Shown in pieces: positions 1-9,802 of a stretch of 64,000 nucleotides of DNA. The position numbers and the translations under genes were made by a program. The stretch spans positions 1 to 64,000 of the forward strand of contig NZ_JOIY01000026.1 in NCBI RefSeq assembly GCF_000720185.1, written 5' to 3'. Position 1 is the first letter of the stretch. Every line of letters starts with the position of its first letter. Source of the stretch: Streptomyces sp. NRRL S-340. Lineage in GTDB: Bacteria; Actinomycetota; Actinomycetes; Streptomycetales; Streptomycetaceae. The notes beneath the pieces are model-generated. The model did no database searches, was not told the origin of the DNA, and was given only the letters and a program-made list of their open reading frames with translations.

Positions 1-86
1 CGGGTGGGGGCGGCGATCCGCCGGGTCGCGGGGCCGCCCAGCCGGAGGGGGGTCAGCGGGGGGAGGGGCGCGTGCAGGAACTCCAC
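1..86 (-). other. MurB-like N-terminal reading frame, divergent, cut by window edge
   Basis: Read on the minus strand from a GTG at 86-84, this stretch stays open to the window edge. Its residues 6-23 (APLPPLTPLRLGGPATRR) closely match residues 7-24 of the rightward murB (APLAPLTTFRLGGPATRL). A GAGGGG lies upstream of the GTG on that strand. The DNA is the reverse complement of the murB 5' end with scattered substitutions. It could be the start of a divergent murB paralogue overlapping murB by 15 bp, a decayed inverted duplication, or an assembly artefact. Only about 28 codons are visible, so nothing firmer can be said. Confidence 0.35.
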
Positions 87-160
87 GACGCGCCCCTCGC
101 CCCGCTGACCACCTTCCGGCTGGGCGGCCCCGCGACCCGGCTGATCACCGCGACCACCGA
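1..160. repeat. Large imperfect inverted repeat centred on the murB start
   Basis: Bases 21-61 are the reverse complement of 100-140 with only two mismatches in 41. Bases 62-71 pair with 89-98 with one mismatch, and 11-20 pair with 141-150 with two. Identity falls off outward (1-10 against 151-160 about 6 of 10). The loop (72-88) contains the GTG start of murB, and its own ends can pair (CGTG with CACG). In RNA it would be a very stable hairpin hiding the ribosome-binding site. Confidence 0.85.
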
Positions 161-1127
161 CGCGGAGGTCGTCGACGCCGTCCGCGAGGCCGACGCCGCG
201 GGCACCCCGCTGCTGGTCATCGGCGGCGGGTCCAACCTGGTCATCGGCGACAAGGGCTTCGACGGCACCGCGCTGCACATCGCCACCCGCGGCTTCGTCC
301 TCGACGGGACGACGCTGGAGCTGGCCGCCGGTGAGGTGTGGACCGACGCCGTCGCCCGCACCGTGGAGGCCGGGCTCGCGGGCATCGAGTGCCTCTCCGG
401 CATCCCCGGCTCCGCCGGCGCCACCCCCGTCCAGAACGTGGGGGCGTACGGCCAGGAGGTCTCCGCCACCATCACCGAGGTCGTCGCCTACGACCGCGCG
501 GCCGGCAAGACGGTGACCCTGGCCAACGAGGACTGCGCCTTCTCCTACCGGCACAGCCGCTTCAAGGAGCACCCCGACCGGTACGTCGTCCTGCGGGTCC
601 GTTTCGCCCTGGAGGACGCGGGCGGGCTGTCGGCGCCCCTGAGATACGCCGAGACGGCGCGCGCCCTGGGCGTGTCCGCCGGTGACCGCGTCCCGCTGGG
701 CACCGCCCGCGACACCGTGCTGAAGCTGCGCGCGGGCAAGGGCATGGTGCTGGACCCCGAGGACCACGACACCTGGTCGGCCGGGTCCTTCTTCACCAAC
801 CCCATCCTCACGGACGCCGAGTTCGGCGCGTTCCGCGCGCGCGTGCGGGAGCGGCTGGGCGAGGACGCCGAGCCGCCCGCGTACCCGGCGGGCCAGGGAC
901 GCACCAAGACCTCGGCGGCCTGGCTGATCGACAAGGCCGGCTTCACCAAGGGCTACGGCACGGGCCCGGCCCGCATCTCCGGCAAACACACGCTCGCCCT
1001 CACCAACCGCGGCGGCGCCACCACGGAGGACCTGCTGGCCCTCGCCCGCGAGGTCGTGGCGGGCGTCCACGAAGCCTTCGGCATCACGCTGGTGAACGAG
1101 CCGGTGACGGTCGGAGTGAGCCTGTAG
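72..1127 (+). CDS. murB: UDP-N-acetylmuramate dehydrogenase MurB
   Basis: MurB reduces UDP-GlcNAc-enolpyruvate to UDP-MurNAc with NADPH and FAD in cytoplasmic peptidoglycan precursor synthesis. The 351-aa product has the FAD-binding segment GGGSNLVIGD (residues 51-60), the IPGSAGATPVQNVGAYGQE block (111-129), the conserved Arg in SYRHSRF (about 160), the proton-donor Ser in SAGSFFTNP (about 239) and the C-terminal Glu in LVNEP. The GTG start follows GGGAGGGG closely; the frame is open further upstream, so a longer start cannot be excluded. The start codon lies at the centre of a large inverted repeat. The family call is very secure. Confidence 0.95.
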   Translation: MQELHDAPLAPLTTFRLGGPATRLITATTDAEVVDAVREADAAGTPLLVIGGGSNLVIGDKGFDGTALHIATRGFVLDGTTLELAAGEVWTDAVARTVEAGLAGIECLSGIPGSAGATPVQNVGAYGQEVSATITEVVAYDRAAGKTVTLANEDCAFSYRHSRFKEHPDRYVVLRVRFALEDAGGLSAPLRYAETARALGVSAGDRVPLGTARDTVLKLRAGKGMVLDPEDHDTWSAGSFFTNPILTDAEFGAFRARVRERLGEDAEPPAYPAGQGRTKTSAAWLIDKAGFTKGYGTGPARISGKHTLALTNRGGATTEDLLALAREVVAGVHEAFGITLVNEPVTVGVSL

Positions 1128-1179
1128 CGGCCCAAAGATCGCATAGGGTCGATCCCCGTCCGACAGGGAGGGGAAGACC

Positions 1180-1920
1180 ATGCGGGGCGTACGGGGCCTG
1201 CGGGGCGGCCGGGGCATCATGATCGCGGTCGCGGCCGTGCTGGTGGGCGCGCTCGCCACAGGGTGCGGTCGGGGGGCCGGCGGCAACAGGGCGGCCGACG
1301 GGAACGGTGACGGGAAGCCCGCCGCCGCGGCCACCGGGACGGCGGCGGCCACGCAGACGCTCGCGCCCGACGGCACGACCGTCCGCGTCGGTTCCCCGCG
1401 GGCGAAGACCGTCGTCCACGTCTACGAGGACATGCGCTGCCCGGTCTGCAAGAAGTTCGAGACCGAGGGCGGCGGCGAGGCCCTGCGCGACCTGGTCCGC
1501 TCCGGTGAGGTCCGGGCGGAGTACACCCTGGCCTCCTTCCTCGACCGCGACGGCGGCCACGGTTCGCGGAAGGCCGCGAACGCCCTGCGGGCCGCCCTGG
1601 ACGCGGGAAGGTTCGCCGAGTTCCACGACGTCCTCTTCGCCCACCAGCCCGAGGAGAGCGTCGACGGCTACACCGACGCGTTCCTGCTGGACATGGCCTC
1701 CCGCGTGAAGGGCCTGCGCGGCCAGGAGTTCGACGCGGCGGTCAAGGGCATGAAGTACCGCGGCTTCGTGGCCGCCTCCGCGCGCGCCTTCGACGCCTCC
1801 GGGGTGACCGGCACGCCCACCCTGAAGGTCAACGGCAGGACGGTCCCGCAGTCGATGAGCGGCGCGCTCTTCGACAAGTCGTCGCTGCCCATGGTGATCG
1901 GCGCCCTGTCGCAGTCCTGA
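1180..1920 (+). CDS. DsbA-like thioredoxin-fold lipoprotein
   Basis: A predicted extracytoplasmic thiol oxidoreductase of 246 aa. An N-terminal hydrophobic segment ends in a lipobox (LATGC, Cys29), so the protein should be lipid-anchored outside the membrane. A Gly/Ala/Thr-rich linker follows, then a thioredoxin-fold domain with the active site CPVC (Cys87, Cys90) and a cis-proline loop (GTPTLKVNG, near residue 215). This matches the DsbA/thioredoxin_4 family of single-domain actinobacterial proteins. The ATG is preceded by GGGAGGGGAA. It lies 52 bp after murB and may be co-transcribed with it. The natural substrate is unknown; thiol oxidation or isomerisation of secreted proteins is an inference from the motif. 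Confidence 0.85.
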   Translation: MRGVRGLRGGRGIMIAVAAVLVGALATGCGRGAGGNRAADGNGDGKPAAAATGTAAATQTLAPDGTTVRVGSPRAKTVVHVYEDMRCPVCKKFETEGGGEALRDLVRSGEVRAEYTLASFLDRDGGHGSRKAANALRAALDAGRFAEFHDVLFAHQPEESVDGYTDAFLLDMASRVKGLRGQEFDAAVKGMKYRGFVAASARAFDASGVTGTPTLKVNGRTVPQSMSGALFDKSSLPMVIGALSQS

Positions 1921-1959
1921 CCCCGCTCCCGGCCCTCCGCGCGCCCCTCCTGCCGTCCC

Positions 1960-2991
1960 TCAGCCGGCCAGCCAGTCGTCGACCCCGGACAGCAGCTTGG
2001 TCCGCACGTCCTCCGGGGCGGCCGAGCCGCGGATCGACTGGCGGGCCAGTTCGGCCAGTTCGGCGTCGGTGAAGGCGTGGTGGCGGCGGGCGAAGTCGTA
2101 CTGGGCCGCCAGCCGGGAGCCGAAGAGCAGGGGGTCGTCGGCGCCGAGCGCCATCGGGACACCGGCGTCGTACAGGGTCCGCAGGGGGACGTCCGCGGGC
2201 TTCTCGTACACGCCGAGGGCCACATTGGAGGCCGGGCAGACCTCACAGGTCACGCCGCGCTCGGCGAGGCGCCGCAGCAGACGCGGGTCGTCCGCCGCCC
2301 GCACACCGTGGCCCACCCGGTGGGCGTGCAGGTCGTCCAGGCAGTCACGGACCGAGGACGGACCGGCCAGCTCGCCGCCGTGCGGGGCCGCGAACAGGCC
2401 GCCCTCCCGGGCGATCGCGAACGCCCGGTCGAAGTCCCGCGCCATGCCCCGGCGCTCGTCGTTGGACAGGCCGAAGCCGACCACGCCCCGGTCGCGGTAG
2501 CGCACGGCCAGCCGGGCCAGCGTGCGGGCGTCCAGGGGGTGCTTCATGCGGTTGGCCGCGACCAGGACCCGCATCCCCAGGCCCGTCTCGCGCGAGGCCG
2601 CGTCGACCGCGTCCAGGATGATCTCCAGCGCCGGGATCAGCCCGCCCAGGCGCGGCGCGTACGAGGTCGGGTCGACCTGGATCTCCAGCCAGCCCGAGCC
2701 GTCCCTGATGTCCTCCTCGGCGGCCTCGCGCACCAGCCGCTGGATGTCCTCCGGCTCCCGCAGGCAGGAACGCGCGGCGTCGTACAGCCGCTGGAAGCGG
2801 AACCAGCCCCGCTCGTCCGTCGCCCGCAGTCTCGGCGGCTCCCCGCCGAACAGGGCCTCGGTCAGCGCGTCGGGCAGCCGTACGCCGTACTTGTCGGCCA
2901 GTTCCAGCAGGGTGGCGGGGCGCATCGACCCGGTGAAGTGCAGATGCAGATGGGCCTTCGGCAGCTCAGAGACATCACGTACACGCTCCAT
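1960..2991 (-). CDS. add: Adenosine deaminase family protein
   Basis: A predicted cytoplasmic metal-dependent deaminase of adenosine/deoxyadenosine (purine salvage), 343 aa. Metal and catalytic motifs of the family are in order: HLHLHF near the N-terminus, GFGLSNDE, PHGGE, RVGHG, EVCPASN and GADDP. The frame stays open to a TTG at 3060, but the extra 23 residues look non-native; the ATG at 2991 (MERVRDVSELPKAHLHLH) gives the usual family length. GFGLS replaces the more common GFDLA-type motif, so a related substrate such as an aminofutalosine-like nucleoside cannot be ruled out. It converges on the DsbA-like gene and lies downstream of aspC on the same strand. Confidence 0.88.
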   Translation of the reverse strand: MERVRDVSELPKAHLHLHFTGSMRPATLLELADKYGVRLPDALTEALFGGEPPRLRATDERGWFRFQRLYDAARSCLREPEDIQRLVREAAEEDIRDGSGWLEIQVDPTSYAPRLGGLIPALEIILDAVDAASRETGLGMRVLVAANRMKHPLDARTLARLAVRYRDRGVVGFGLSNDERRGMARDFDRAFAIAREGGLFAAPHGGELAGPSSVRDCLDDLHAHRVGHGVRAADDPRLLRRLAERGVTCEVCPASNVALGVYEKPADVPLRTLYDAGVPMALGADDPLLFGSRLAAQYDFARRHHAFTDAELAELARQSIRGSAAPEDVRTKLLSGVDDWLAG

Positions 2992-3123
2992 CCCAGGATC
3001 CTGCCGTACGTCCCCCGGGTCCCGGTAGCCGTTTCCCCGTTCGTGGTCTTGCTCGCACAAAGGTCAGGGGCGCACCACCCCGGAACGTTCCCAGGTGATA
3101 CGCCCCTTTTCCGGCCTTTCGCG

Positions 3124-4350
<1,227 letters not shown>

Positions 4351-4506
4351 GCCGTCCATGGTTCCAGACCCCCCTGGCGCCGGGCACACGGGTTTCACGG
4401 AGTGAGCAGGGAGGGTGCACCTGGTGAACATCCGTCCGGATCCGGGCCCCGGACAGGCGATCTTCCGGCCCGATCCGCTCCCGCGGGCCGCGAAGAACAC
4501 TTTCTG

Positions 4507-4536
4507 TTCGACGACCGGCCCCGGACCACGTACACT
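4507..4536 (+). promoter_or_regulatory. Candidate promoter for tRNA-Trp and secE-nusG
   Basis: TTCGAC (4507-4512) and TACACT (4531-4536) are separated by 18 bp, resembling a principal-sigma (HrdB-type) promoter. It lies between the divergent aspC start and tRNA-Trp. The -35 match is imperfect; a second TACGTT at 4604-4609 could be an additional -10. Confidence 0.35.
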
Positions 4537-4622
4537 CTCACCTCGTTGGCCTTCAGCAGCCGCCGCCGCACCTGGTGCACACCGGGCCTACGGTCGGATG
4601 CGGTACGTTGGGGGACACACAA

Positions 4623-4695
4623 AGGGTCGTAGCTCAATTGGTAGAGCACTGGTCTCCAAAACCAGCGGTTGGGGGTTCAAGTCCCTCCGGCCCTG
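4623..4695 (+). tRNA. tRNA-Trp (anticodon CCA)
   Basis: A 73-nt cloverleaf. Acceptor arm AGGGTCG (4623-4629) pairs with CGGCCCT (4688-4694). The anticodon stem CTGGT/ACCAG encloses loop CTCCAAA with anticodon CCA. The T-arm holds GGTTCAAGTCC. Discriminator base G at 4695 agrees with tRNA-Trp. CCA is not encoded. It lies just upstream of secE, the usual Streptomyces arrangement. Confidence 0.96.
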
Positions 4696-4802
4696 CTACA
4701 CACACCTTCGCCAGGATGTGTGCGCATGTACGTACAGCAATGCACCGCCGTGCGGCTCGACCGGGCGCGGCACGGCCACGACCCGGAATCAGGTGAGGAC
4801 GA

Positions 4803-5090
4803 ATGACGGACGCCGTGGGCTCCATCGACACGCCTGATGCCCAGGACGAGATGGCGGAGTCCCAGAAGAAGCCCCGCAAGGGCGGCAAGCGTGCCAAGAA
4901 GGGCCCGCTGAAGCGTCTCGCTCTCTTCTACCGGCAGATCGTCGCGGAACTCCGCAAGGTCGTCTGGCCCTCACGTAACCAGCTGACGACATACACCACT
5001 GTGGTGATCGTCTTCGTGGCCGTCATGATCGGCCTGGTGACCGTGATTGACTATGGGCTCAACCACGCGGCCAAGTACGTCTTCGGCTGA
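4803..5090 (+). CDS. secE: Preprotein translocase subunit SecE
   Basis: Small integral-membrane subunit that clamps SecY in the SecYEG protein-export channel. The 95-aa protein has a basic/acidic N-terminal tail (residues 1-40), the amphipathic SecE signature FYRQIVAELRKVVWPSRNQL, and one membrane span (about TTYTTVVIVFVAVMIGLV), the single-span form usual in Gram-positives. The ATG follows GGTGAGGAC. It is followed by a hairpin and then nusG. Confidence 0.95.
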   Translation: MTDAVGSIDTPDAQDEMAESQKKPRKGGKRAKKGPLKRLALFYRQIVAELRKVVWPSRNQLTTYTTVVIVFVAVMIGLVTVIDYGLNHAAKYVFG

Positions 5091-5102
5091 GCCAAGAGCG
5101 AA

Positions 5103-5130
5103 GGGCGCCGTGGTTACCGGCGCCCGTTTT
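5103..5130 (+). terminator. Hairpin with short T run between secE and nusG
   Basis: GGGCGCC (5103-5109) pairs with GGCGCCC (5119-5125), followed by G and TTTT (5127-5130). It sits 13 bp after the secE stop and 42 bp before nusG, so it is either a partial terminator or attenuator within a secE-nusG transcript, or the end of a tRNA-secE unit. Confidence 0.55.
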
Positions 5131-5171
5131 CGCATGTTCCACCCCTATGTATCCAGGAAGAAGCAGCCACC

Positions 5172-6068
5172 GTGTCTGACCCGAACCTGAACGACGCCAT
5201 CGAGCCGACCGAGTCCGTGGATGACGAGCTCGACATCGTCGAGGGTGCGGACGAGGCGGACGAGGCCGAGGCTGCCGACGCCGCCGCGGGCGAGCCGGCC
5301 GAGGAGGCCGCCGTCCACGTCGAGGACGAGGACGGCGAGGCCGCCGAGGACTCCGACGAGTCGGAGGACTCCGAGGAGGCCGCGGACGAGGCCGCCGAGG
5401 GGGAGGACGCCGAGGCCGCCGCGACCGAGGACGCCGAGGAGGAGCCCGACGTCGACCCGGTCACCAAGCTCCGCGAGGAACTGCGCACGCTGCCCGGCGA
5501 GTGGTACGTGATCCACACCTACGCGGGCTACGAGAAGCGCGTGAAGGCCAACCTGGAGCAGCGTGCCGTCTCGCTGAACGTCGAGGAGTTCATCTACCAG
5601 GCCGAGGTCCCCGAGGAGGAGATCGTCCAGATCAAGAACGGCGAGCGCAAGACCGTCCGGCAGAACAAGCTGCCCGGTTACGTGCTCGTCCGGATGGATC
5701 TGACGAACGAGTCCTGGGGCGTCGTCCGCAACACCCCGGGCGTCACGGGCTTCGTCGGCAACGCCTACGACCCCTACCCGCTGTCCCTGGACGAGATCGT
5801 GAAGATGCTCGCCCCGGAGGCGGAGGAGAAGGCCGCCCGCGAGGCCGCCGAGGCCGAGGGCAAGCCGGCGCCGCAGCGCAAGGTCGAGGTCCAGGTGCTG
5901 GACTTCGAGGTGGGCGACTCGGTCACGGTCACCGACGGCCCGTTCGCGACGCTGCAGGCGACGATCAACGAGATCAACCCGGACTCGAAGAAGGTCAAGG
6001 GTCTGGTGGAGATCTTCGGTCGCGAGACCCCGGTCGAGCTGAGCTTCGACCAGATCCAGAAGAACTAG
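5172..6068 (+). CDS. nusG: Transcription elongation/antitermination factor NusG
   Basis: Binds RNA polymerase and couples it to Rho or the ribosome. The 298-aa protein begins with an acidic, Ala/Glu/Asp-rich extension of about 100 residues, then the NGN domain (from [19 protein letters not shown]) and a C-terminal KOW domain ([18 protein letters not shown]). The core matches the usual family length of about 180 aa; the extension is characteristic of streptomycete NusG. The start is GTG at 5172. A strong terminator-like hairpin follows the gene, before rplK. Confidence 0.95.
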   Translation: MSDPNLNDAIEPTESVDDELDIVEGADEADEAEAADAAAGEPAEEAAVHVEDEDGEAAEDSDESEDSEEAADEAAEGEDAEAAATEDAEEEPDVDPVTKLREELRTLPGEWYVIHTYAGYEKRVKANLEQRAVSLNVEEFIYQAEVPEEEIVQIKNGERKTVRQNKLPGYVLVRMDLTNESWGVVRNTPGVTGFVGNAYDPYPLSLDEIVKMLAPEAEEKAAREAAEAEGKPAPQRKVEVQVLDFEVGDSVTVTDGPFATLQATINEINPDSKKVKGLVEIFGRETPVELSFDQIQKN

Positions 6069-6089
6069 TTCTTTCTGGGCGAACTGCTT

Positions 6090-6138
6090 CCGCGCAGGTC
6101 AGGCGATCGCTCCGCGAGCGCCTGACCTGCGCGGTTTT
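6090..6138 (+). terminator. Strong hairpin terminator after nusG
   Basis: A 16-bp perfect stem (6090-6105 with 6119-6134) encloses a loop that can itself pair (TCGC/GCGA), followed by TTTT at 6135-6138. It separates nusG from rplK and suggests at least partial termination. Confidence 0.85.
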
Positions 6139-6236
6139 CAGCCGCGCATCTATACCCGTTATCGTTGTGCGGTATGCCTGCGTCCGGGTGGTCCCCGAGC
6201 GCGGGCAGGACCCGAACCGAAAGGACCCGGAGAGCT

Positions 6237-6671
6237 ATGCCTCCCAAGAAGAAGAAGGTCACGGGGCTCATCAAGCTCCAGATCAACGCCGGTGCGGCGA
6301 ACCCGGCCCCGCCGGTCGGCCCGGCGCTGGGCCAGCACGGCGTCAACATCATGGAGTTCTGCAAGGCCTACAACGCCGCGACCGAGTCGCAGCGTGGCTG
6401 GGTCATCCCGGTGGAGATCACGGTCTACGAGGACCGTTCCTTCACCTTCGTGACCAAGACCCCGCCGGCCGCCAAGATGATCCTCAAGGCCGCGGGCGTG
6501 GAGAAGGGCTCCGGCGAGCCGCACAAGACCAAGGTCGCCAAGATCACCGAGGCGCAGGTCCGCGAGATCGCCCAGACCAAGCTGCCCGACCTCAACGCCA
6601 ACGACCTGGACGCCGCGTCGAAGATCATCGCCGGCACCGCCCGCTCCATGGGCATCACGGTCGAGGGCTGA
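6237..6671 (+). CDS. rplK: 50S ribosomal protein L11
   Basis: L11 forms the base of the L7/L12 stalk and is needed for the RelA-dependent stringent response and thiopeptide binding. The ATG at 6237 gives the expected 144 aa beginning MPPKKKK; upstream in-frame starts are not credible. [22 protein letters not shown] is the conserved proline-rich N-terminal domain, and the C-terminal rRNA-binding domain ends with [21 protein letters not shown] ribosome-binding region precedes it. It is followed closely by rplA. Confidence 0.97.
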
Positions 6672-6759
6672 ACCCCAGCCTCCGTCACACCCCCGTAGAA
6701 CCGTGGCAGGGCCTGCTCGGCCCGTACCACGACTCCTTTCAGAACCCACAGGAGCAGTT

Positions 6760-7485
6760 GTGAGCAAGCGCAGCAAGGCTCTCCGCGCTGCGGACGCCAA
6801 GATCGACCGGGAGAAGCTGTACGCCCCGCTCGAGGCCGTCCGTCTCGCCAAGGAGACCTCCACGACCAAGTTCGACGGCACCGTCGAGGTCGCCTTCCGC
6901 CTGGGTGTCGACCCGCGCAAGGCCGACCAGATGGTCCGTGGCACCGTGAACCTTCCGCACGGCACCGGTAAGACCGCCCGGGTCCTGGTCTTCGCGACCG
7001 GTGACCGTGCCGAGGCCGCGCGTGCCGCGGGCGCCGACATCGTCGGCGCCGACGAACTGATCGACGAGGTGGCGAAGGGCCGTCTGGACTTCGACGCCGT
7101 CGTCGCCACCCCGGACCTCATGGGCAAGGTCGGCCGCCTCGGCCGTGTCCTCGGCCCGCGTGGTCTGATGCCGAACCCGAAGACCGGCACCGTGACCCCG
7201 GACACCGCCAAGGCCGTGACCGAGATCAAGGGCGGCAAGATCGAGTTCCGCGTCGACAAGCACTCGAACCTGCACTTCATCATCGGCAAGACGTCCTTCG
7301 AGGACGACAAGCTGGTGGAGAACTACGGCGCCGCGCTGGAGGAGATCCTCCGCCTGAAGCCGTCCGCCGCCAAGGGTCGCTACATCAAGAAGGCCGCCAT
7401 CAGCACCACGATGGGCCCCGGCATCCAGCTCGACCCGAACCGCACCCGCAACCTCCTCGTCGAGGAGGACCCGGCCGCGGTCTGA
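6760..7485 (+). CDS. rplA: 50S ribosomal protein L1
   Basis: L1 forms the mobile L1 stalk at the ribosomal E site and is often the autoregulator of the L11-L1 unit. The GTG at 6760, preceded by ACAGGAGCA, gives 241 aa starting MSKRSKAL. The conserved segment [19 protein letters not shown] is intact. It is followed by a strong terminator, so rplK-rplA forms a unit separate from rplJL. Confidence 0.97.
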   Translation: MSKRSKALRAADAKIDREKLYAPLEAVRLAKETSTTKFDGTVEVAFRLGVDPRKADQMVRGTVNLPHGTGKTARVLVFATGDRAEAARAAGADIVGADELIDEVAKGRLDFDAVVATPDLMGKVGRLGRVLGPRGLMPNPKTGTVTPDTAKAVTEIKGGKIEFRVDKHSNLHFIIGKTSFEDDKLVENYGAALEEILRLKPSAAKGRYIKKAAISTTMGPGIQLDPNRTRNLLVEEDPAAV

Positions 7486-7508
7486 GCCACCGGCTCACAC
7501 AGGTCGGC

Positions 7509-7549
7509 ACGAGCCCCGCAACCTTCCGAGGTGCGGGGCTCGTCCCTTT
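7509..7549 (+). terminator. Terminator after rplA
   Basis: ACGAGCCCCGCA (7509-7520) pairs perfectly with TGCGGGGCTCGT (7532-7543), followed by CCCTTT. The remaining gap to the next gene (7550-7757) shows no gene; TAGCGT at 7719-7724 could be a -10 element. Confidence 0.8.
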
Positions 7550-7757
7550 CCCAGGCAGCCTCGTGCCCCGGACCCGCGGGTCCCGCCGGGCCGCGCCGCC
7601 AGGTGCGCGCGAGCAGTCCCCGTACAGGGGCGGCAGGGGTCCGGTGCGGACGGCCGGTCCGTGCGGCCGGTACGGCGCGATCCGTACGGCCGTCCGGACG
7701 GCTGTCGGCGGCCTGCGCTAGCGTGCCAGCACAGCAACCGCATAGGGGTGGGGACGA

Positions 7758-8678
7758 ATGAAGAGCACGACGGTGCGCCGTACGACGCTGGCGATCGCGG
7801 TGACGGCCGCGCTGACGGGCGTGGCCGCCTGCGGCGCCGGGGGCACCTCGGGGGGTTCCGGCAAGGAGGGGAAGGCGGCCGGGCGGGGCGTGACGCACGT
7901 CAGCCCGCTGGCGGCCCTGCGCCTCGCCGCGGCCTCCACCGACAAGGCGGACTCCGCCCGCGTCGACATGACGGTCAGCATGGGCTCGCTGATGTCCATG
8001 AAGGGCAGCGGCGCCTTCGCCTGGGGCGACACCCTGTCCGGTGCGATGACGCTGACGTACACCGGCGGCACCGTGGCCGACGCGATGCGCGCCACGGGGA
8101 CCACCTCGATGCGCGCCCGCTACCTGTCCGACGCCTACTACGCCAGGATGAGCGACCAGTTCGCCCAGCAGGCGGGCGGCAAGCACTGGATCAGGTACGG
8201 GTACGACGACATCGCCAGGCTCGGCGGCGGCTCCGGCGCGTACCTGAAGGACCAGATGCAGAACAACACGCCGAACCAGTCGGTGAAGCTGCTGCTGGCC
8301 TCCGGTGACGTGAAGAAGGCCGGTGAGGAGCAGGTCCTGGGCCGGCACACCACCCACTACCACGGCACGGTGAACGTGGCGGCCCTCGCCGCCCGCACCA
8401 GCCGGACCCTCTCCGCCTCCCAGCTCGCCGACATCAAGAAGCAGCTGAGCCGGTCCGGCATCACCACGGAGACCGTCGACCTCTGGGTCGACGACGAGAA
8501 CCTGCTGGTCAAGAAGTCCGAGACGGCGGACACCAGGAACGGCACCCTGACCACCACCGCCTCCTACCGCGACTACGGCGTGGAGGTCTCGGTCATGGCG
8601 CCGCCGAAGAGCGACACGCTGGACTTCAAGGCCCTGGCGGCGTCCCGGGGCGCGGGCGCCGGCGCCGGCGCTTCCTGA
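7758..8678 (+). CDS. LppX/LprG-like lipoprotein, copy 1
   Basis: A predicted secreted lipoprotein of 306 aa. It has a basic N-terminus, a hydrophobic segment and lipobox GVAAC (Cys near residue 25), followed by a Gly/Ser linker. The rest resembles actinobacterial LolA/LppX-type beta folds: repeated short motifs such as GKHWIRYGYDD, HTTHYHGTVNVAAL and ETVDLWVDDENLLVKK are shared with the next gene, so the two are tandem paralogues. LppX/LprG relatives carry lipids between membranes; that role here is inference. The ATG at 7758 follows GGGGTGGGGA. Confidence 0.75.
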   Translation: MKSTTVRRTTLAIAVTAALTGVAACGAGGTSGGSGKEGKAAGRGVTHVSPLAALRLAAASTDKADSARVDMTVSMGSLMSMKGSGAFAWGDTLSGAMTLTYTGGTVADAMRATGTTSMRARYLSDAYYARMSDQFAQQAGGKHWIRYGYDDIARLGGGSGAYLKDQMQNNTPNQSVKLLLASGDVKKAGEEQVLGRHTTHYHGTVNVAALAARTSRTLSASQLADIKKQLSRSGITTETVDLWVDDENLLVKKSETADTRNGTLTTTASYRDYGVEVSVMAPPKSDTLDFKALAASRGAGAGAGAS

Positions 8679-8767
8679 GTCAAGAAACCCCCAAGACCGC
8701 CCGCGCACGGCTCGGATAGGCTCGCGTCCCAACTGTGTGATCACCATCCGTTCCTTGGGGGGAAACC

Positions 8768-9718
8768 ATGGACACCTCTGTACGCACGCCCACCGCGTCC
8801 GCCACGCCCGGCTCGGCCCGTACGCGGCGCACGCCCGCGCGCGCGGTCACGGGCCGCAGGGTCGCGACCGCCTCGCTGGCCGCGCTGGTCCTCGCCGCGG
8901 GCGCGGTGGGCTGTTCGGGAGACGACTCGAAGAGCGACTCCAAGAGCGCGGGCAAGAGCGGCGCGGCCGAGTCGCCGAGGCTCTCGCCCGCCGCCGCCGT
9001 CGCCAAGGCGGCCGAGAACTCGCAGGAGATCACCTCTCTGCACTACCGCATGACCGGCCAGATCCCCGAGGAGGGGCACGTCAAGGCCGAGGCGCAGATG
9101 CAGATGAAGCCCACGGTGTCGATGAGCATGAAGATGACGATGGCCGAGCAGCCCTCGGCCGGCACCGTCGAGATACGGCTCGTCGACAAGGCCATGTACC
9201 TCAACGGCGGTGCCGAGGCCGCCAAGGAGATGGGCGGCAAGAGCTGGCTGAAGTTCGACCTGTCCCAGACGGACGCGGGCAAGCAGATGGACCAGATGGG
9301 CGCCGCCCAGGCCGACCAGAACCCGGCGACCGAGTCCACCTTCCTGACCGCGGCCAAGGACCTGCGCAAGGTCGGCTCCGAGAGCGTGGACGGCGTCGCC
9401 ACCACCCACTACTCGGGCACCGTCGCCCTCGCCGACCTGGTCAAGGCGCAGAAGGGCGAGAGCCCGCAGACCGCCGAGACCCGCCAGAAGAGCCTGGAGC
9501 AGTACAAGAAGATGGGCCTCGACAAGGTGACCATGGACGCCTGGATCGACGGCCAGAACCACACCAAGCAGTTCCGGATGCGCGGTGACGCCGCCAAGGG
9601 CCCGCTGGACATGACCATCACCTTCCTGGACACCAACAAGCCCGTGAAGGTCTCCGCCCCGCCGGCCGGGCAGGTCGCGGACCTGGCCGAGATGATGAAG
9701 GGCGCCCAGCAGGACTGA
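8768..9718 (+). CDS. LppX/LprG-like lipoprotein, copy 2
   Basis: A paralogue of the preceding gene, 316 aa, with a longer Arg/Thr-rich N-terminus before the hydrophobic segment and lipobox AGAVGC. Shared landmarks with copy 1 are [28 protein letters not shown] and [16 protein letters not shown]. The signal and lipobox place it on the outer face of the membrane. The intervening 89 bp contain TAGGCT (8717-8722), a possible -10, and the ATG follows TTGGGGGGAAACC. The function is unproven. Its position between rplA and rplJ is unusual for a secreted protein but, to my knowledge, is normal for Streptomyces. Confidence 0.75.
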   Translation: MDTSVRTPTASATPGSARTRRTPARAVTGRRVATASLAALVLAAGAVGCSGDDSKSDSKSAGKSGAAESPRLSPAAAVAKAAENSQEITSLHYRMTGQIPEEGHVKAEAQMQMKPTVSMSMKMTMAEQPSAGTVEIRLVDKAMYLNGGAEAAKEMGGKSWLKFDLSQTDAGKQMDQMGAAQADQNPATESTFLTAAKDLRKVGSESVDGVATTHYSGTVALADLVKAQKGESPQTAETRQKSLEQYKKMGLDKVTMDAWIDGQNHTKQFRMRGDAAKGPLDMTITFLDTNKPVKVSAPPAGQVADLAEMMKGAQQD

Positions 9719-9766
9719 TCCCCGCAGGACCGGTCCCGGTGCGGCTGAGCCCCGGCAGGGGCGGAT

Positions 9767-9796
9767 TTGCCCGACGGCGCCGCGTTCCCGTACTCT
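9767..9796 (+). promoter_or_regulatory. Promoter for rplJ-rplL
   Basis: TTGCCC (9767-9772) and TACTCT (9791-9796) with an 18-bp spacer. The predicted transcript start is near 9803, giving a leader of about 240 nt before rplJ. Confidence 0.6.
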
Positions 9797-9802
9797 CCTA
9801 CA

